Shown: positions 1 through 12,747 of the stretch, piece after piece
Layout: every line of letters starts with the position of its first letter
How positions within the stretch are numbered: position 1 is the stretch's first letter
Source: Pseudorasbora parva
Lineage: Eukaryota; Chordata; Actinopteri; Cypriniformes; Gobionidae
Reading direction: 5' to 3'
Length of the DNA: 64,000 nt
Assembly (NCBI RefSeq): GCF_024679245.1
Contig: NC_090183.1
Location: 26,087,809 to 26,151,808 of the forward strand
Translations under genes and position numbers: made by a program
The notes under the pieces: generated by a model
What the model was told of the DNA's origin: nothing
Seen by the model: only the letters and a program-made list of their open reading frames with translations
Databases searched by the model: none

Positions 1-206
1 TTGAACATGAACATGAGATGGTTTGTTGTTGTCGTGACTCCGGAGCGCTAGTTGGTGTTCCCGTATAATCGGTCCGTCGAAACTCATTCATTGAAAAACG
101 TTCCGCGGTGCAAAAATAAGTGTGTTTTTTTTTTTGCGTAATTAATTAACGCGTTAAAGTCACGTAATTAATTAATCTTAATTAACGCGTTAAAGTCCCG
201 GCCCTA
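1..206 (-). mobile_element. hAT-like element, terminal part (cut by window edge)
   Basis: This is the reverse complement of the start of the element at 43671-45018. It ends at 206 with a terminus whose complement reads TAGGGCCGGGACT, next to repeated ACGCGTTAATTAA blocks. The octamer gtcgtgac at 31-38 occurs once and is uninterrupted here. In the 43.7-kb copy the same site holds a 694-bp insertion, so this copy is the empty allele. No coding part lies within the window. Confidence 0.8.
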
Positions 207-232
207 ATATATATATATATATATATATATAT
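207..232. repeat. (AT)n microsatellite
   Basis: A pure AT run directly abuts the hAT terminus. It separates the terminus from the exon-like segment on the minus strand. Confidence 0.9.
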
Positions 233-348
233 TGAGCAGGGCAGCTTTAAGCCACTCCTCAGTGATTGGACACACCCCTGACTTAAATTGTTTGGTAAAA
301 TTGTTATTAATTGCTCTCAAAGTCTCAAAGGCAGAAGGTTCAGTTATA
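231..348 (-). other. Orphan exon-like open segment (unrecognised)
   Basis: Read on the minus strand, a pyrimidine-rich tract ending in AATCAG at 349-360 resembles a splice acceptor. It is followed by 39 sense codons without a stop, whose translation includes SAFETLRAINNNFTKQF and CPITEEWLKAALLN. The amino-acid composition looks protein-like (charged and amphipathic, not low complexity), but I do not recognise the family. The 3' side runs straight into an AT microsatellite and a transposon end, so no donor site is visible. It could be an old exon remnant, a fragment of a transposon gene, or chance. Confidence 0.3.
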
Positions 349-402
349 CTGATTAAAAATATGAAAACCTATAAATGTTTGGGTGGTTTTAGTTAAAGCA
401 GA

Positions 403-928
<526 letters not shown>

Positions 929-1600
929 AGTTTTTTAAAGTATACAAAAAATATATCACATGAGACCAATAATTTAACACTAATACCATACAATATACTG
1001 TACTACATACATACTACATACTCTCTATGTCTCATACTATACAATGTGTGCTTACAATAGATGACAGTGAATCAATTTAAAAGCCAAGGCCTACAATGAT
1101 TTTTTTTAAAACTGTTTCCGTAGCAACAAGCCAGCAGTTGACAGATTCTGCTATGATGCTAACAAATTATAATGTTCCCTTCCCACTGAGCTCTTGCATT
1201 TGCAAATACATAATGCAGGCCAAGGGGCACAGACTCAGCACAGGAAGTGTGCCAAACAAAGTCAAGGTCAAGACTCTGTGAGGTCAACGTCTCACCCAGG
1301 CTTTAACCTTGTCTTCTTTACTCTGCCTTTAGCCGTGGCAGAAGGGTAAAGCTGGCCAGTGGGCTGTAAAGTCAGCCTATTAAACACTAAAAGACAGCCC
1401 CACTGCTCCGCTTCTGTGTTACTGGCATACATCACAAGCAGGGCAAAGACAGAAACGCAGTTTATCATTTAATAAGCTGGCCTGAGGAGACTACACATGC
1501 TTTACCTATAGAAACAAGAACTATCAGATAAGTAATGTGAACAGACAGTGCATAAGGGCTAGATTAGTCTGTCTACTTAGGAACCCCTGGAATTAACCAA
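929..1600. other. No feature recognised
   Basis: This looks like ordinary single-copy fish DNA. I see no coding signal, terminal repeat or RNA gene. Confidence 0.5.

Positions 1601-2870
<1,270 letters not shown>

Positions 2871-2954
<84 letters not shown>
2871..2954. repeat. (AT)42 microsatellite
   Basis: A pure AT run of 84 bp, immediately followed by a perfect palindrome. Confidence 0.95.
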
Positions 2955-2959
<5 letters not shown>

Positions 2960-2960
2960 A

Positions 2961-3018
2961 AATATACATATTTTGCAATAGAATATATATATATATTCTA
3001 TTGCAAAATATGTATATT
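2961..3018. repeat. 58-bp perfect palindrome
   Basis: The 29-base arms are exact reverse complements and meet without a spacer. The outer part of each arm carries the non-repetitive core ttttgcaatagaa, so this is more than AT-slippage. Confidence 0.9.
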
Positions 3019-3025
3019 CAAATAT

Positions 3026-3846
3026 TTGAAGGGTTACTTTACTGCTTTTTCATATTAAACTATGTTATTCCCTTAACTAAGACAAGTTGGTACATCGCTC
3101 TCGTGCACTTAATCTCTCTGACGCGTGGTGATGATCTGATAGCATTTAGCTTAGCCCACTAAGCCCAGTTTATTCACTATGGTACCAAACAGAGATCAAT
3201 TTAGAAGCGACCAAACACCTCCAATATTTCCCCTATTTAAATACAGTTACACAAATAGTTCAACGACCTATATGGTGACAAAATAAGACGTGGCGCTTTC
3301 CTAAGCGGATTAAAAAGGAGAACCATCATGTATGGCGGAATAGCACTTCGGAGAGTACTTCGACTCTGCCCAGTAAAAAGTCCCGGCTGAAAAATCCTCC
3401 CTCAGGTCTCCCCCTCACACTCTCTTTCTGTCAATAGGGAGGAGGGGGAGATGTGAGGGAGGATGTTTCAGGCGTTATTTTTTTACTGCGCAGAGTCTAA
3501 GTACTCTCGGAAATGCTATTCCGCCATACATTATAGTTCTCCTTTTTAATCCGCTTAGAAAAGCGCCACATTTCATTTTATGTCACTATACTAGGTCGTT
3601 CAACTATTTGTGTAACTGTATTTAAATAGGGGAAACGTGGAGGTGTTTGGTACTTCTAACTTGATCTCTGTTTGGTACCATAGTGAATGAACTGGGCTAA
3701 GGGAGCTAAGCTAAATGCTATCAGATCATCACTGCCCGTCAGAGAGATTAAGAGCACGCACTCAGACAAGAGAGATATGTATCAACTCGTCTTAGTTAAG
3801 GGAATAACATAGTTTAATATGAAAAAGCGGTGGAGTATCCCTTTAA
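3026..3846. mobile_element. Fold-back TTAA-type (Kolobok-like) element
   Basis: An 821-bp element whose halves are inverted copies of each other, meeting near 3437. Its ends read TTGAAGGGTTAC and GTATCCCTTTAA, so one TTAA is degenerate. It has no ORF. Termini of the TTAAAGG type recur on at least five other elements here, two of which carry THAP sequence, so I infer a non-autonomous Kolobok-type element. The arms match over roughly 400 bp with scattered differences. Confidence 0.7.
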
Positions 3847-5339
3847 GTATTTTGATAGCGTAGGAAGACAACTTGATTTGCAGTGCTTAACGGGAGTTGA
3901 TGGAGCTAAAAAGAACTTTTGGTGCATGTTGCTTGTTTCGACTCGGTTGTTGGAATTTTCTACAGTATCATTGGCAATGTAGTCATTAAACACGAATATT
4001 TTAAAACCAAGTTGAAATAATGTTTGCTTGACAGCTTTAACAGAAGCAAATACTATCGATTAACAACCTAGCTCACAGTAGGGATGTTTTTAAAGGTTTA
4101 TGAATTTTCATTAAAAAATAATTTTCCCTATGAAGTTTTTACTTCTGGAATTTGACTGTTGCGCTCTATTGAAAAATAAATAAATATCAACAATAATTTC
4201 TTACTGATCATAAAACTGTATATTGCTTTTTTAATTCTTTTAAAAAACATTATTAATATTTGAATATACAAATTAATAAATTGTGCATACTTTAATCTAG
4301 GAAATATTTAAATAAATACTATTTGGTTATTTTCAGCAAATAGAACAGATCATCTCTTGTCTTTGTGAAACAATTCTAAATTCCACTAGAATGTCTAGAA
4401 TTTTGTTCTGATTTGTAAATTTTTCTCTCTTTTTTTCCACATGGAATTACAACAAAGAAAAAGACTTGAAGCTCCGATTCGACAGTGATTTTAATATCTT
4501 AAAATTAGGATTTAAATTTATCTTAAAATTAGGATTTTCCACTAAGAAATAAAAAAAATATATATAGAATCTTTTCATAAATTGTATGGTTGACAAATGT
4601 AAATTTGGACACTGGTGGTTCTGCATTACACATTGTGAAAGGAAACTATAAAACAGAAAACAACAACAATGTATGAAAGCGACTTCTTTCCTCATGTGAA
4701 AAACTGCAAGGAAACACACACCGGGTTTCTTCTTTTGACACTGAAATGCACAGACATTACACAAGGCATACCAATACGGATTAGAGAAAGGACGAGATTA
4801 GAGCTCATCAAAGCTGACTGGAAAGGCTCAGACATTCAGGGTAGACTTACGGCAACAAGACACATTTCATTTAGCTCTATTATTTGTTCTCTGATCAGTT
4901 TTCTGTTTCAGGCAACATGGGTGAAAGCACCACACTTCAAAAGGCAATTACTGCGCTAGGAACAAATGTGTTGCTGCTAACTTAGACACATTTGCAATAC
5001 CCAGCTATAGCTTTGTAAATAATGCTATTAATCCAAAAGCCCCCGTTGCTTTTAGCAGTTCCTTTGATTATTTGGTTAATATTGGGTGACACATTTCTCA
5101 CATAATGTAAAGACAATTTAGGCAAAACCGTGACACATAAACAACTTGGTTTAAATTCTCTATTAAGTGGTGAATGTGTTGGTTAGAGTTGTGGCCTAAT
5201 GGTTAGCGGCATGACATGATATGACACTTTTTTTTTTCTGGGCCAATAAATTTACACAAAAATACATTTAAAAAAATGCAAATCATACATACTATGACTT
5301 CAATGCATTTCTGAATTACTTTTATTTTAAAGTGCACCA
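3847..5339. other. AT-rich, no gene; possible tRNA-SINE head near 5179-5215
   Basis: Mostly AT-rich DNA with no coding signal. The phrase gttgtggcctaatggttag near 5187-5207 resembles the 5' A-box part of tRNA-derived fish SINEs. No B box or tail follows, so it is at best a fragment. Confidence 0.35.
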
Positions 5340-5760
5340 GATATGCTATTTTAAAGGGTCATAATTTAGTTTTGGAAGTCTTCTATAATTGGTTTACATG
5401 CATCAAAGGTAATAAAAAAAAAAAAAGGAAACAAAACTTGCACACCCTCATAATATACATTGCACATCACATTTTTCACTCTAAATCACTCCTTCCCATG
5501 AAATAACTCTTATTGGCCAGATGGCTCAGGACTGTTACAACTGGTCTACTGCTTACAGCGCGTGTCGGAAGCTAAACGTCCATTACCAGTGTGCATCGAT
5601 CCGCACTTCGAATTCGGACCGGAAATAGTAAACCATCCGGGTATATTTGGAATACTCTTTTCAACATACTACGAATTGGGACATACTAATTCTATTTTCG
5701 AGTACTATTTAGTATGGATAGTATGCAACTTGCCTCCAGTGGACTCTTACATATTATGTT
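5340..5760. repeat. Dispersed repeat fragments, one with a TTAAAGGGTCAT end
   Basis: It begins with a TTAAAGGGTCAT terminus like the TTAA-type elements elsewhere in the window, but no matching right end is present. The right half has phrases such as agtactatttagtatggatagtatgc, given here only in part as tagtatggatagtatg, that are typical of dispersed fish repeats. Truncated. Confidence 0.4.
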
Positions 5761-7629
5761 AACTGCATGAAAATGAATATTAAAAAAATTATTTTAAAAA
5801 ATTATAGAAAATGTAAATAAAATAGTTAAAATATAAAACGATACTTCGGGGGGAATTAAATAAAATAAACATGTCTGAGTGGTTCAACTGGCCTATAATC
5901 ATAAAATAAAAAGTCTAAATAAATTTCGATTAAATATAATAAAAACAATAAATAACTTGTCATTTTTTCCAAGAGATACATTTAACAAGTTCTGCCAAAA
6001 AAAGTCTGTCATGTGGCAATAATAATTTAGTAAATCTCCTGAAGACCCGCATGACTGTCATGTTCAATGAGCATCTTAAAACATGACAACAAACTTGAAA
6101 AATGCATGCAAAAACATTTTATATTTTAAACTATTTAAATGTTTCCTTGGTTACGCCACATTTGATTTATCCTCTAGTTGAAAATGGTACAACACAGTTT
6201 GTAAAAGCCATGAATACACAGTACGTTCCTAAGAACTTGACCCTTTTTTCCTTTTTTCTTTTTTTGACCCTCTTAAACACTCTTTTATCTATTCCCCTCT
6301 CTGTCACTGTCTTTCTCTGAGTAAAAAGGTCAAGAATAAAATGTAGGGTCATATATTAAGCTTTGGCATCTTAAAAAAATAAAATAATATTTTAATTAAA
6401 TGCATACTGATTTTTGTGCAGCTTTTAGTGTGATATCTAGTCAAGGACATCCAGGTCTTTGTTTTTGTCATTAAGAAATATAACATCCCCTTTTTCTACA
6501 ATTGCCTTTACAATCATATTTTAATTTCACAAAGAAAAACATAATGGGGCAAGCCACCGTACCAACTCTACCAGTTTCAATTGCTCTAATACAAGGTCTG
6601 AAAACACCCATGACATCAAACTGTCATTTTTAACAGTTAATACATGCATACAGCTTTTACATCCCAATAATTCCAACTTGGCTCCACTGAGATCAACCTT
6701 GAAAATTCCAGTAGGATCCAATATAAACAGGACATTTTCTATTGGCCTGTGCACTACTCAAAAGCCCTGGGCACGAGTCAAGTTAGTCAAGTATTTGCAC
6801 TATTCACTGACATGTTCTATTTTAAATTGAAGTCATGCTCGCAGTGAATAGCTCATTTTAGAATCTCAAAGCAATATAAAAGAACAGGATCAGGGTTAAC
6901 TTTAAGTAAATTCACACTTCACCTACAAACCACACATTCAACTTTCGAGTCTATTCTTTCCGGCAAAATGAATGCGGATCTTTGCGGCAGTGAGCTCCAT
7001 GGCTGTACTGTGCGTTTGACCCCGTGTGAGGACTCGCTGCAGTTCTGTGTGTAATGAGAGAGTGTTGGAGTTGAGTAAGAACAGGGCAAAACGGCAAGGC
7101 TAACGCTCCCTCTGTGAGGTGCTGCAGACAGCAGAGCTCCCCCACAGGGCTAATTACAGAGCTACTGATTTCCCACTGCGAGGACATGGCCTGTCGGACC
7201 CCCATAAAAGTAGCAGAGCAGTAATCAAAACTGTTGTATCTCTCTCTCGCTCTCTTCCTCACAGGCGGAATAAACATCACATATAGTGTAACAGAGACAC
7301 ACAAAATATGTTCCGTTTTCACCAGTAACAGACTGACCACAGGGGAGACCGGTGTGATTGTAACACGGGTTTGCTGTGACAATGCTTGTTCCACAAAAAG
7401 ATATAAGCTAAAGGCCTGTTCACACCAAGATGAAAGTTTGTCACTGACGAATGAATGAAAAAAGGCAGATTCACTCTCTGATCGAATGCTGGTAACAGTT
7501 TTGATTACCGTTGACATATGCATGTACCAAAAAACACGCACACAAAAAAAAAAAAAAACTTTTTTTACAATATCTTCTTTTGTAGTCCACAGAAGAAATT
7601 CATGAGACTTAGAGTGAGTAAATGACAAC
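5761..7629. other. No gene recognised; mixed single-copy and repeat debris
   Basis: AT-rich to about 6900, then a more balanced segment (6950-7400) with no terminal repeats that looks single-copy. The tail at 7540-7620 contains tatcttcttttgtagtccac, matching the dispersed repeat seen again at 17231. Open frames here lack any protein signature. Confidence 0.4.
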
Positions 7630-8050
7630 TGTAACGATGAGTCAACAGATTGGGGATCCAAATGCAATTTTATTTAATACAACAGTCCACAATCGAAGTC
7701 TAGAGTTTAGGCAAGATCGCAATCCATTTAGGCAGTCCAAACAAACACAACACAACAAGGCAGGGAACGTAGGCAAAAGAGCAGTCCATAAACAGGCAGG
7801 TCATCGAAAACCAAGAGACATGAAACCATGACAGAACGCTCAGAATTGTAGTGATTACACTTTACAAGACTTCGCAGTGAATAGCAGAGTGATCAAGGTT
7901 TATATAGACTGCGGTGATGAGGCTAATGGCACACAGGTGTAAACAATGATTGCTGATGAGTCAGGGCAAAGGAAGTCCGGAATGGGGATTAAATATTGAG
8001 GTAAGGGAGCCCTCTGGTGGCGATCAGAAGGAGCCCCAGAGGCCTGATTT
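7630..8050. repeat. Dispersed 0.42-kb repeat with candidate 8-bp TSD
   Basis: The segment starts TGTAACGATGAGTCAAC and ends GGCCTGATTT. It is flanked by atgacaac (7622-7629) and gtgacaac (8051-8058), a 7/8 match consistent with a target duplication. Terminal inverted repeats are not clear. The interior is rich in AACAGGCAGG-like phrases and non-coding. The superfamily is unassigned. Confidence 0.45.
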
Positions 8051-8890
8051 GTGACAACGACATTGTCTTTTATGGCTGCACTATCCCTTCAACATTAGGC
8101 CTTACTTTGTTTATGGTATTTGTCAAATAACACCAAGTACAAAAGTACAGATACAAGAAAGCCGGATCCGGATTCTTCCTCTACTATTTGCTGTCCCTTA
8201 GCTTGTCAAGGAATACTCACATTTTGCTGTTCGTCAGCTTTATTTCCAGTGCAATGGAAAAGAGATGAGAACACGTCGGTTTGAACAGAAAAATTACCAG
8301 CCATTCATTCAAATATTTATAACCCAAAATTTTGTATCCAATATAATATTTATCTTGATGTGAAGAGGCCTTTTAAAAGTGGTCATTAAAAGGTTAATTA
8401 AAAGTGTACAAATCACCTTATATAATGTTAGTCCTACAGTAATATCATAATCTGAAAAAGGCTGAAAATAACATTAAATGTAACATTACATAAGTTATAT
8501 ATTAAAAATGTTAATTGGAAATATGTATAAAATACCATCTTTTCGTGTTTCGAAAAACATTCACCTTGATGGTGGTTTTCTTTGTGTGGGAAGCACTGTG
8601 CTTTGTCTATATTCATGAATCTTCTTTTGTGTCCCACATAAGTAAGTCATACAGGTTTTTGAATTATGCGAGAAAATACATTTTATAGGTTAACTATCCC
8701 TTAAAATCATGTAAAAAAAAGTTTTTTTCACTTAATTAATATAATTATCATCATCAATATATGGTAAGCACCAGATTTAGTTAGATAAATAGATGTATTC
8801 CTTTTATATTCTGCAGGTGTGAACTATACCACATACAGTCACCAAATAGGTCATCTGCCTACACTGTCATCCTAAGAAAATTGCAACTAT
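8051..8890. other. AT-rich, no gene; old repeat end near 8640-8705
   Basis: No coding signal. The phrase gtaagtcatacaggttttt, followed by ggttaactatccctt, is one end of the dispersed family whose other end (aaagggatagtttaccc) starts at 8893. Confidence 0.4.
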
Positions 8891-9370
8891 TAAAGGGATA
8901 GTTTACCCAAAAATGAAAATGTGATGTGCTTTCCCCCAGGGCATCTAAGGTGTAGGTGTGTTTGTTTCTTCAGTAGAACACAAATTAAGTTTTTTAACTT
9001 CAATCGTTGCTCGTATAATGCATGTCAATGGGGTGTTTTCTATTAGAGCCATAATGAGCGTAAAAAACACAGACATACAAATCCATATTAAATCCTGCAA
9101 CTTGTGACGATACATTGATGTCTTAAAACACGGAAAAACGGTTTGTGTGAGAAACCGAACAGTATTTATAATTTTTTACCTCCAATACAACATGTACAAG
9201 CTACGGTGTATCTCAATGGGATACAAGCGGCGAAAGTGATCTCTTGCGCGCATCTCTACGCCATATCGTGTAATTTGACCTTACTTTCAGGCAGTGATGG
9301 CGCGGGGATGGCTGTTGTACAGTGTTGTATTTGAGGTAAAAAAAATTAATGTATAAATAAAATGTTCAGT
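8891..9370. repeat. Dispersed repeat, AAAGGGATAGTTTACCC family
   Basis: The terminal phrase aaagggatagtttaccc introduces a non-coding body with no protein signature. I recognise this terminus as very abundant in cyprinid genomes from general knowledge. Partial copies of the other end occur at 8640-8705 and 17231-17335. Confidence 0.5.
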
Positions 9371-9950
9371 TCTCACACAAACTAATTTTTACCTGTCTTA
9401 AAGATGGGGTAAGTATTATTTCAAAACTGTTTTACAAAACGGACTCGGGCCGAGTCCAGTAACAAACTTGAGGCAATCAGCAGATATGGGGCGTGTCTAC
9501 TAATAAAGGTGAGAAGAGAGATGCAGTGCACGCCATTATTCAAAACACAAGACACACATAACGGACATTAGCTGAGAACTTTTGGCTTTTGCTTGAATAT
9601 GCTCGTGTGTAATGTTCGCTTGTTTGTCCATTTGCGATCGTATTGTCACTCACTTTAGCGATGATAAAGCCCCGTTCATTTCCACACCGTATGGAGCATC
9701 TAAATCTCATCACTGTGTGCTTCAAGCGTCAGCTCACAAAATGTGTCGGACAAGTAAGATATTTTACTCCTAATATATGTTTGTTTCCTCTTTTCATGAT
9801 CTATATAACCCTTATCCAGTTATAATTGTAATATGTTGTTAGTTAGACTGTGTGCTTGTGGATTATCGAGTTGTCATGAGAACGGTTTGTGTTTTGTGAT
9901 CACTATAAACTCTCTAATCTTGTCATAATTGCAATATGTTCATTAGTTGA

Positions 9951-12496
9951 CAGGGCTCAAAATTAAGCTTGTTCATTGGTCATTCACTTGTCAGAGTAAA
10001 AAATGTGCTTGTTCGGAAAAAAGTTAGATTTGTGTGTGTGTGTTGTAAATATAAGTTATTCTTAAAGGGTTACTTCAGCGATTAGCATATGGCTTTCTAT
10101 CAGTAAAAACCCTGGAGTATATTCAAATCATCGTGCTCCCCCCTCTCATATCCCCCTGAGAAGAGAGATTTATGTATTTTATTTCTGGAAAAATTACTCC
10201 GGTGACACAAATACAGTCAATTTGCGTCATTGGTAAAATGCTTGGCCAGACGCTAAAGACAACAGCCAGCAGAGGGAGCCATTTCCGCATGTTTTCAACT
10301 CGCACATGGGTGATGGGGTCGCACTCACAGCTCAGCTCAGGCATTCATGGAAACGGTGTGGCCGGCGGAGCAAAGTGAGTATGTTGTCTTCTCAAGTTAA
10401 TTCCTATGAAAGTTAATCTTCCAAAGGCATGAACTGAAAACACATTAGACTGAACACACGCTGAGAACTACTGCCGCGGGCGTGGACGCGTTTACCTCAG
10501 CTCTCACGAGAGCTCATTCAGCTCATCACTATGCATGTAAACTGACTCCTGCTGCGTTTGTGACATTTCCTCAGTGGCTAAATCACAATATACTGAACAG
10601 ATACGTTCAGTTTTTAATTGTAGTGTCTGTTCTCTAACTGAACTCATTTTATGAAGATGAACGCAGTGGTGGGAAAGCGAAGCATTCTGGGAATTGTAGT
10701 CTTTCATCCCCATGAGACAAAAACACATGTTCTGTCTTTTCTCAGTCTAGAAAGCACCAAATTCAAAAATAATTTCAATTTTCTACTACATTAATGACCC
10801 AGTTTAAATACAGATTCATTTTCCCAGTGTTGAAGTACCCCTTTAAGCAATATTCTCACCAGTGTTCATTCAGCTTTGACATATTTTAAATCTGCATATG
10901 TGATATTTTTACCTTTTATAAAGGGCATTTTCCCCGTAATCTTTTTAATTATTTTAATTTAATTAAGGCTATACTTCAGGTTTCCTATTATATTCTTAAA
11001 TTTGAGCTATACGTTAAATTAAAATAAAGACACTATAGGGCTGTTACAAATCAAATTAAATAATTCAGACAGAAAAATTACAACTGCATTAAATAATGTT
11101 ATGAGATTTGTCCAGGATTGTCCAGGATGTTATTTAAATAAACAAAATAAATGTTGAAAAGTATATGAAAGTAAACCACCAGTATGTGGCAGCAGGTGAG
11201 TCTAAATGAGTGAGTCATTGAGTCATTAATTCAAACGGTTCATTCAAACGACTGATTCATTCAAGAATGAGGCAGTCGTTTACGAATAGGCAATTAAATA
11301 TTTGATTAAACTGATTAATTCAAACACCGAATCATTCAGTAACTGTTGCTGTGAGATGGATTATGGTTCTGCTGTTTGGAACAATGCTTGGAATCTTCGT
11401 TTGGATCTATTTTCGATGCTGAAATAGAACAAAAAACACTCAAAATTGCATCTAAAATGTATGTGACTAAATGTTAATTAATTGTTTTTGGAACTGTCAA
11501 ATGAAATCAGTGTCATTTTCAATCGTGATGGTATTAAGGAAAACAGCAAATTTGGCTGTGTGATGGAACTGTATCATATGTAATAAATATAAAAACTTTA
11601 CCACAATTTCACTGTGTGAGTGGCGAACATTTATTTTGATTTCTCCTCGAGATGCACGAGCATCAACAGCGTGTTGTTACCAAGCCTGCAGCACCCCTCT
11701 CAGAAACCGAAGCCCCGGTGGCCGGTCTCAGTATAGCCGCCCCTCTGTGTTTTGTAATGAATGCGAGGTAAACTAAACCATCAAATTACACCTCAAATAC
11801 TTTTCCCCCAAAGTTAGTTTATGTCATTGTAGGCAGTTATCATCACAATGATTTCATTTCAAGTGTTCGTTTTTTAATTATGTTTAGTTTTATTTAGTTA
11901 TTTGATGCTATAAAACAGGGGGTGACGTCATGATTGACAGCTGAGGTCGACGGTTTCTCTGAGAGAAGTTGTCACTGAGGCACTAACAGACTTTTTTTTT
12001 GGGGGGGGGGGGCAGATTTGAGCTTTAGCTTTAATTCTACATTTCCATAACTGTTTATTTCACACAAACATAATTAATTGTTCTGCATCTGTAAAAGTGT
12101 GGGCAGGCTTTTGATATGGGGGCTGTACTTCCTGCTCTCAACTGCGCAACTCCGGTCCCGAAATCTCTACTAAGCAGACTCCGCTCCCAAGATGTCAGTG
12201 CCGTGTCTGAAAGCTTCAACTCGGTTTATCGGAAACAGATGAAGTTGCAGCATCCATATTTTTTTTACGGTCTATGGTTGTTACTGTGAGTTCATTACAT
12301 TATATAATATTATCCATATCCACTATCAATCACCAGTTACACTAAATGAATGCAGAATCTTTCTTGCATTTTGGTGATTCGTTTTTTGTTATTTTCATTT
12401 AAAGCAGACTCTTATCCAGCGGGCAAGTAAAATTCTCTTTCACTTGTCCCTTCTAGAAATCCACTTGTCCCGGACAAGCGTTAATGTCAAGCCCTG
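9951..12496. mobile_element. 2.5-kb CAGGGCTC-terminus DNA element (hAT-like?)
   Basis: The ends read CAGGGCTCAAAATTAAGC and GCGTTAATGTCAAGCCCTG, so the terminal inverted repeat is imperfect. Flanking agttga and agttgg match at 5 of 6 bases, but no clean 8-bp duplication is visible, so hAT assignment is tentative. There is no transposase ORF. A second copy of its left and middle part lies at about 34440-35204. It carries a TTAA element at 10062-10846. Confidence 0.65.
10062..10846. mobile_element. TTAA-flanked (Kolobok-like) non-autonomous element
   Basis: The ends are TTAAAGGGTTACTTCAGC and TGAAGTACCCCTTTAA, with TTAA at both borders (10062-10065 and 10843-10846). It is nested in the 9951-12496 element. 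The related copy near 34480-34500 runs uninterrupted across the same position, which supports insertion. No ORF with a protein signature. Confidence 0.75.
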
Positions 12497-12747
12497 AGTT
12501 GGAATGTCGTTCTTGTGTACTATCGAGTTGTTCATGAGAACGGTTTGTTTTTGTGATGGAAGGGGTGACTTTTTCATTGAATATTCGACCTAGATTTGTA
12601 ACACACAGATTCTGCAATAGTCGTTGCCTGGGTTACGTATGCATGGGGCGGAGCTATCAAAATAGGGCTGAGACTCTTTTGGGGGTAGGGGCCTTTGTTT
12701 TGGTGATTTGAAATAACAACAACAACGGTTAGAAAGCACTTACCCCA

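Larger units (their letters stand above)
9399..12747. repeat. Host repeat split by the 9951-12496 insertion
   Basis: The flanks at 9399-9950 and 12497-12747 belong to one repeat. The outer ends read CTTAAAGATGGGGTAAGT and GCACTTACCCCATGT, an inverted pair. The phrase atcgagttgtcatgagaacgg occurs at about 9866, and nearly the same phrase recurs at about 12521. The left part holds one full copy and the start of a second copy of this sub-repeat; the second is completed only after the insertion. Confidence 0.65.

Noticed and set aside
6951..7667. 238-codon open frame on the minus strand
   Set aside because: It has no recognisable domain, it crosses poly-A and repeat-like sequence, and there is no supporting splice or codon pattern. 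Treated as chance.
9951..12496. Firm hAT assignment
   Set aside because: Termini look hAT-like, but an 8-bp duplication is not found; only 5 of 6 flanking bases match, so the class is left open.
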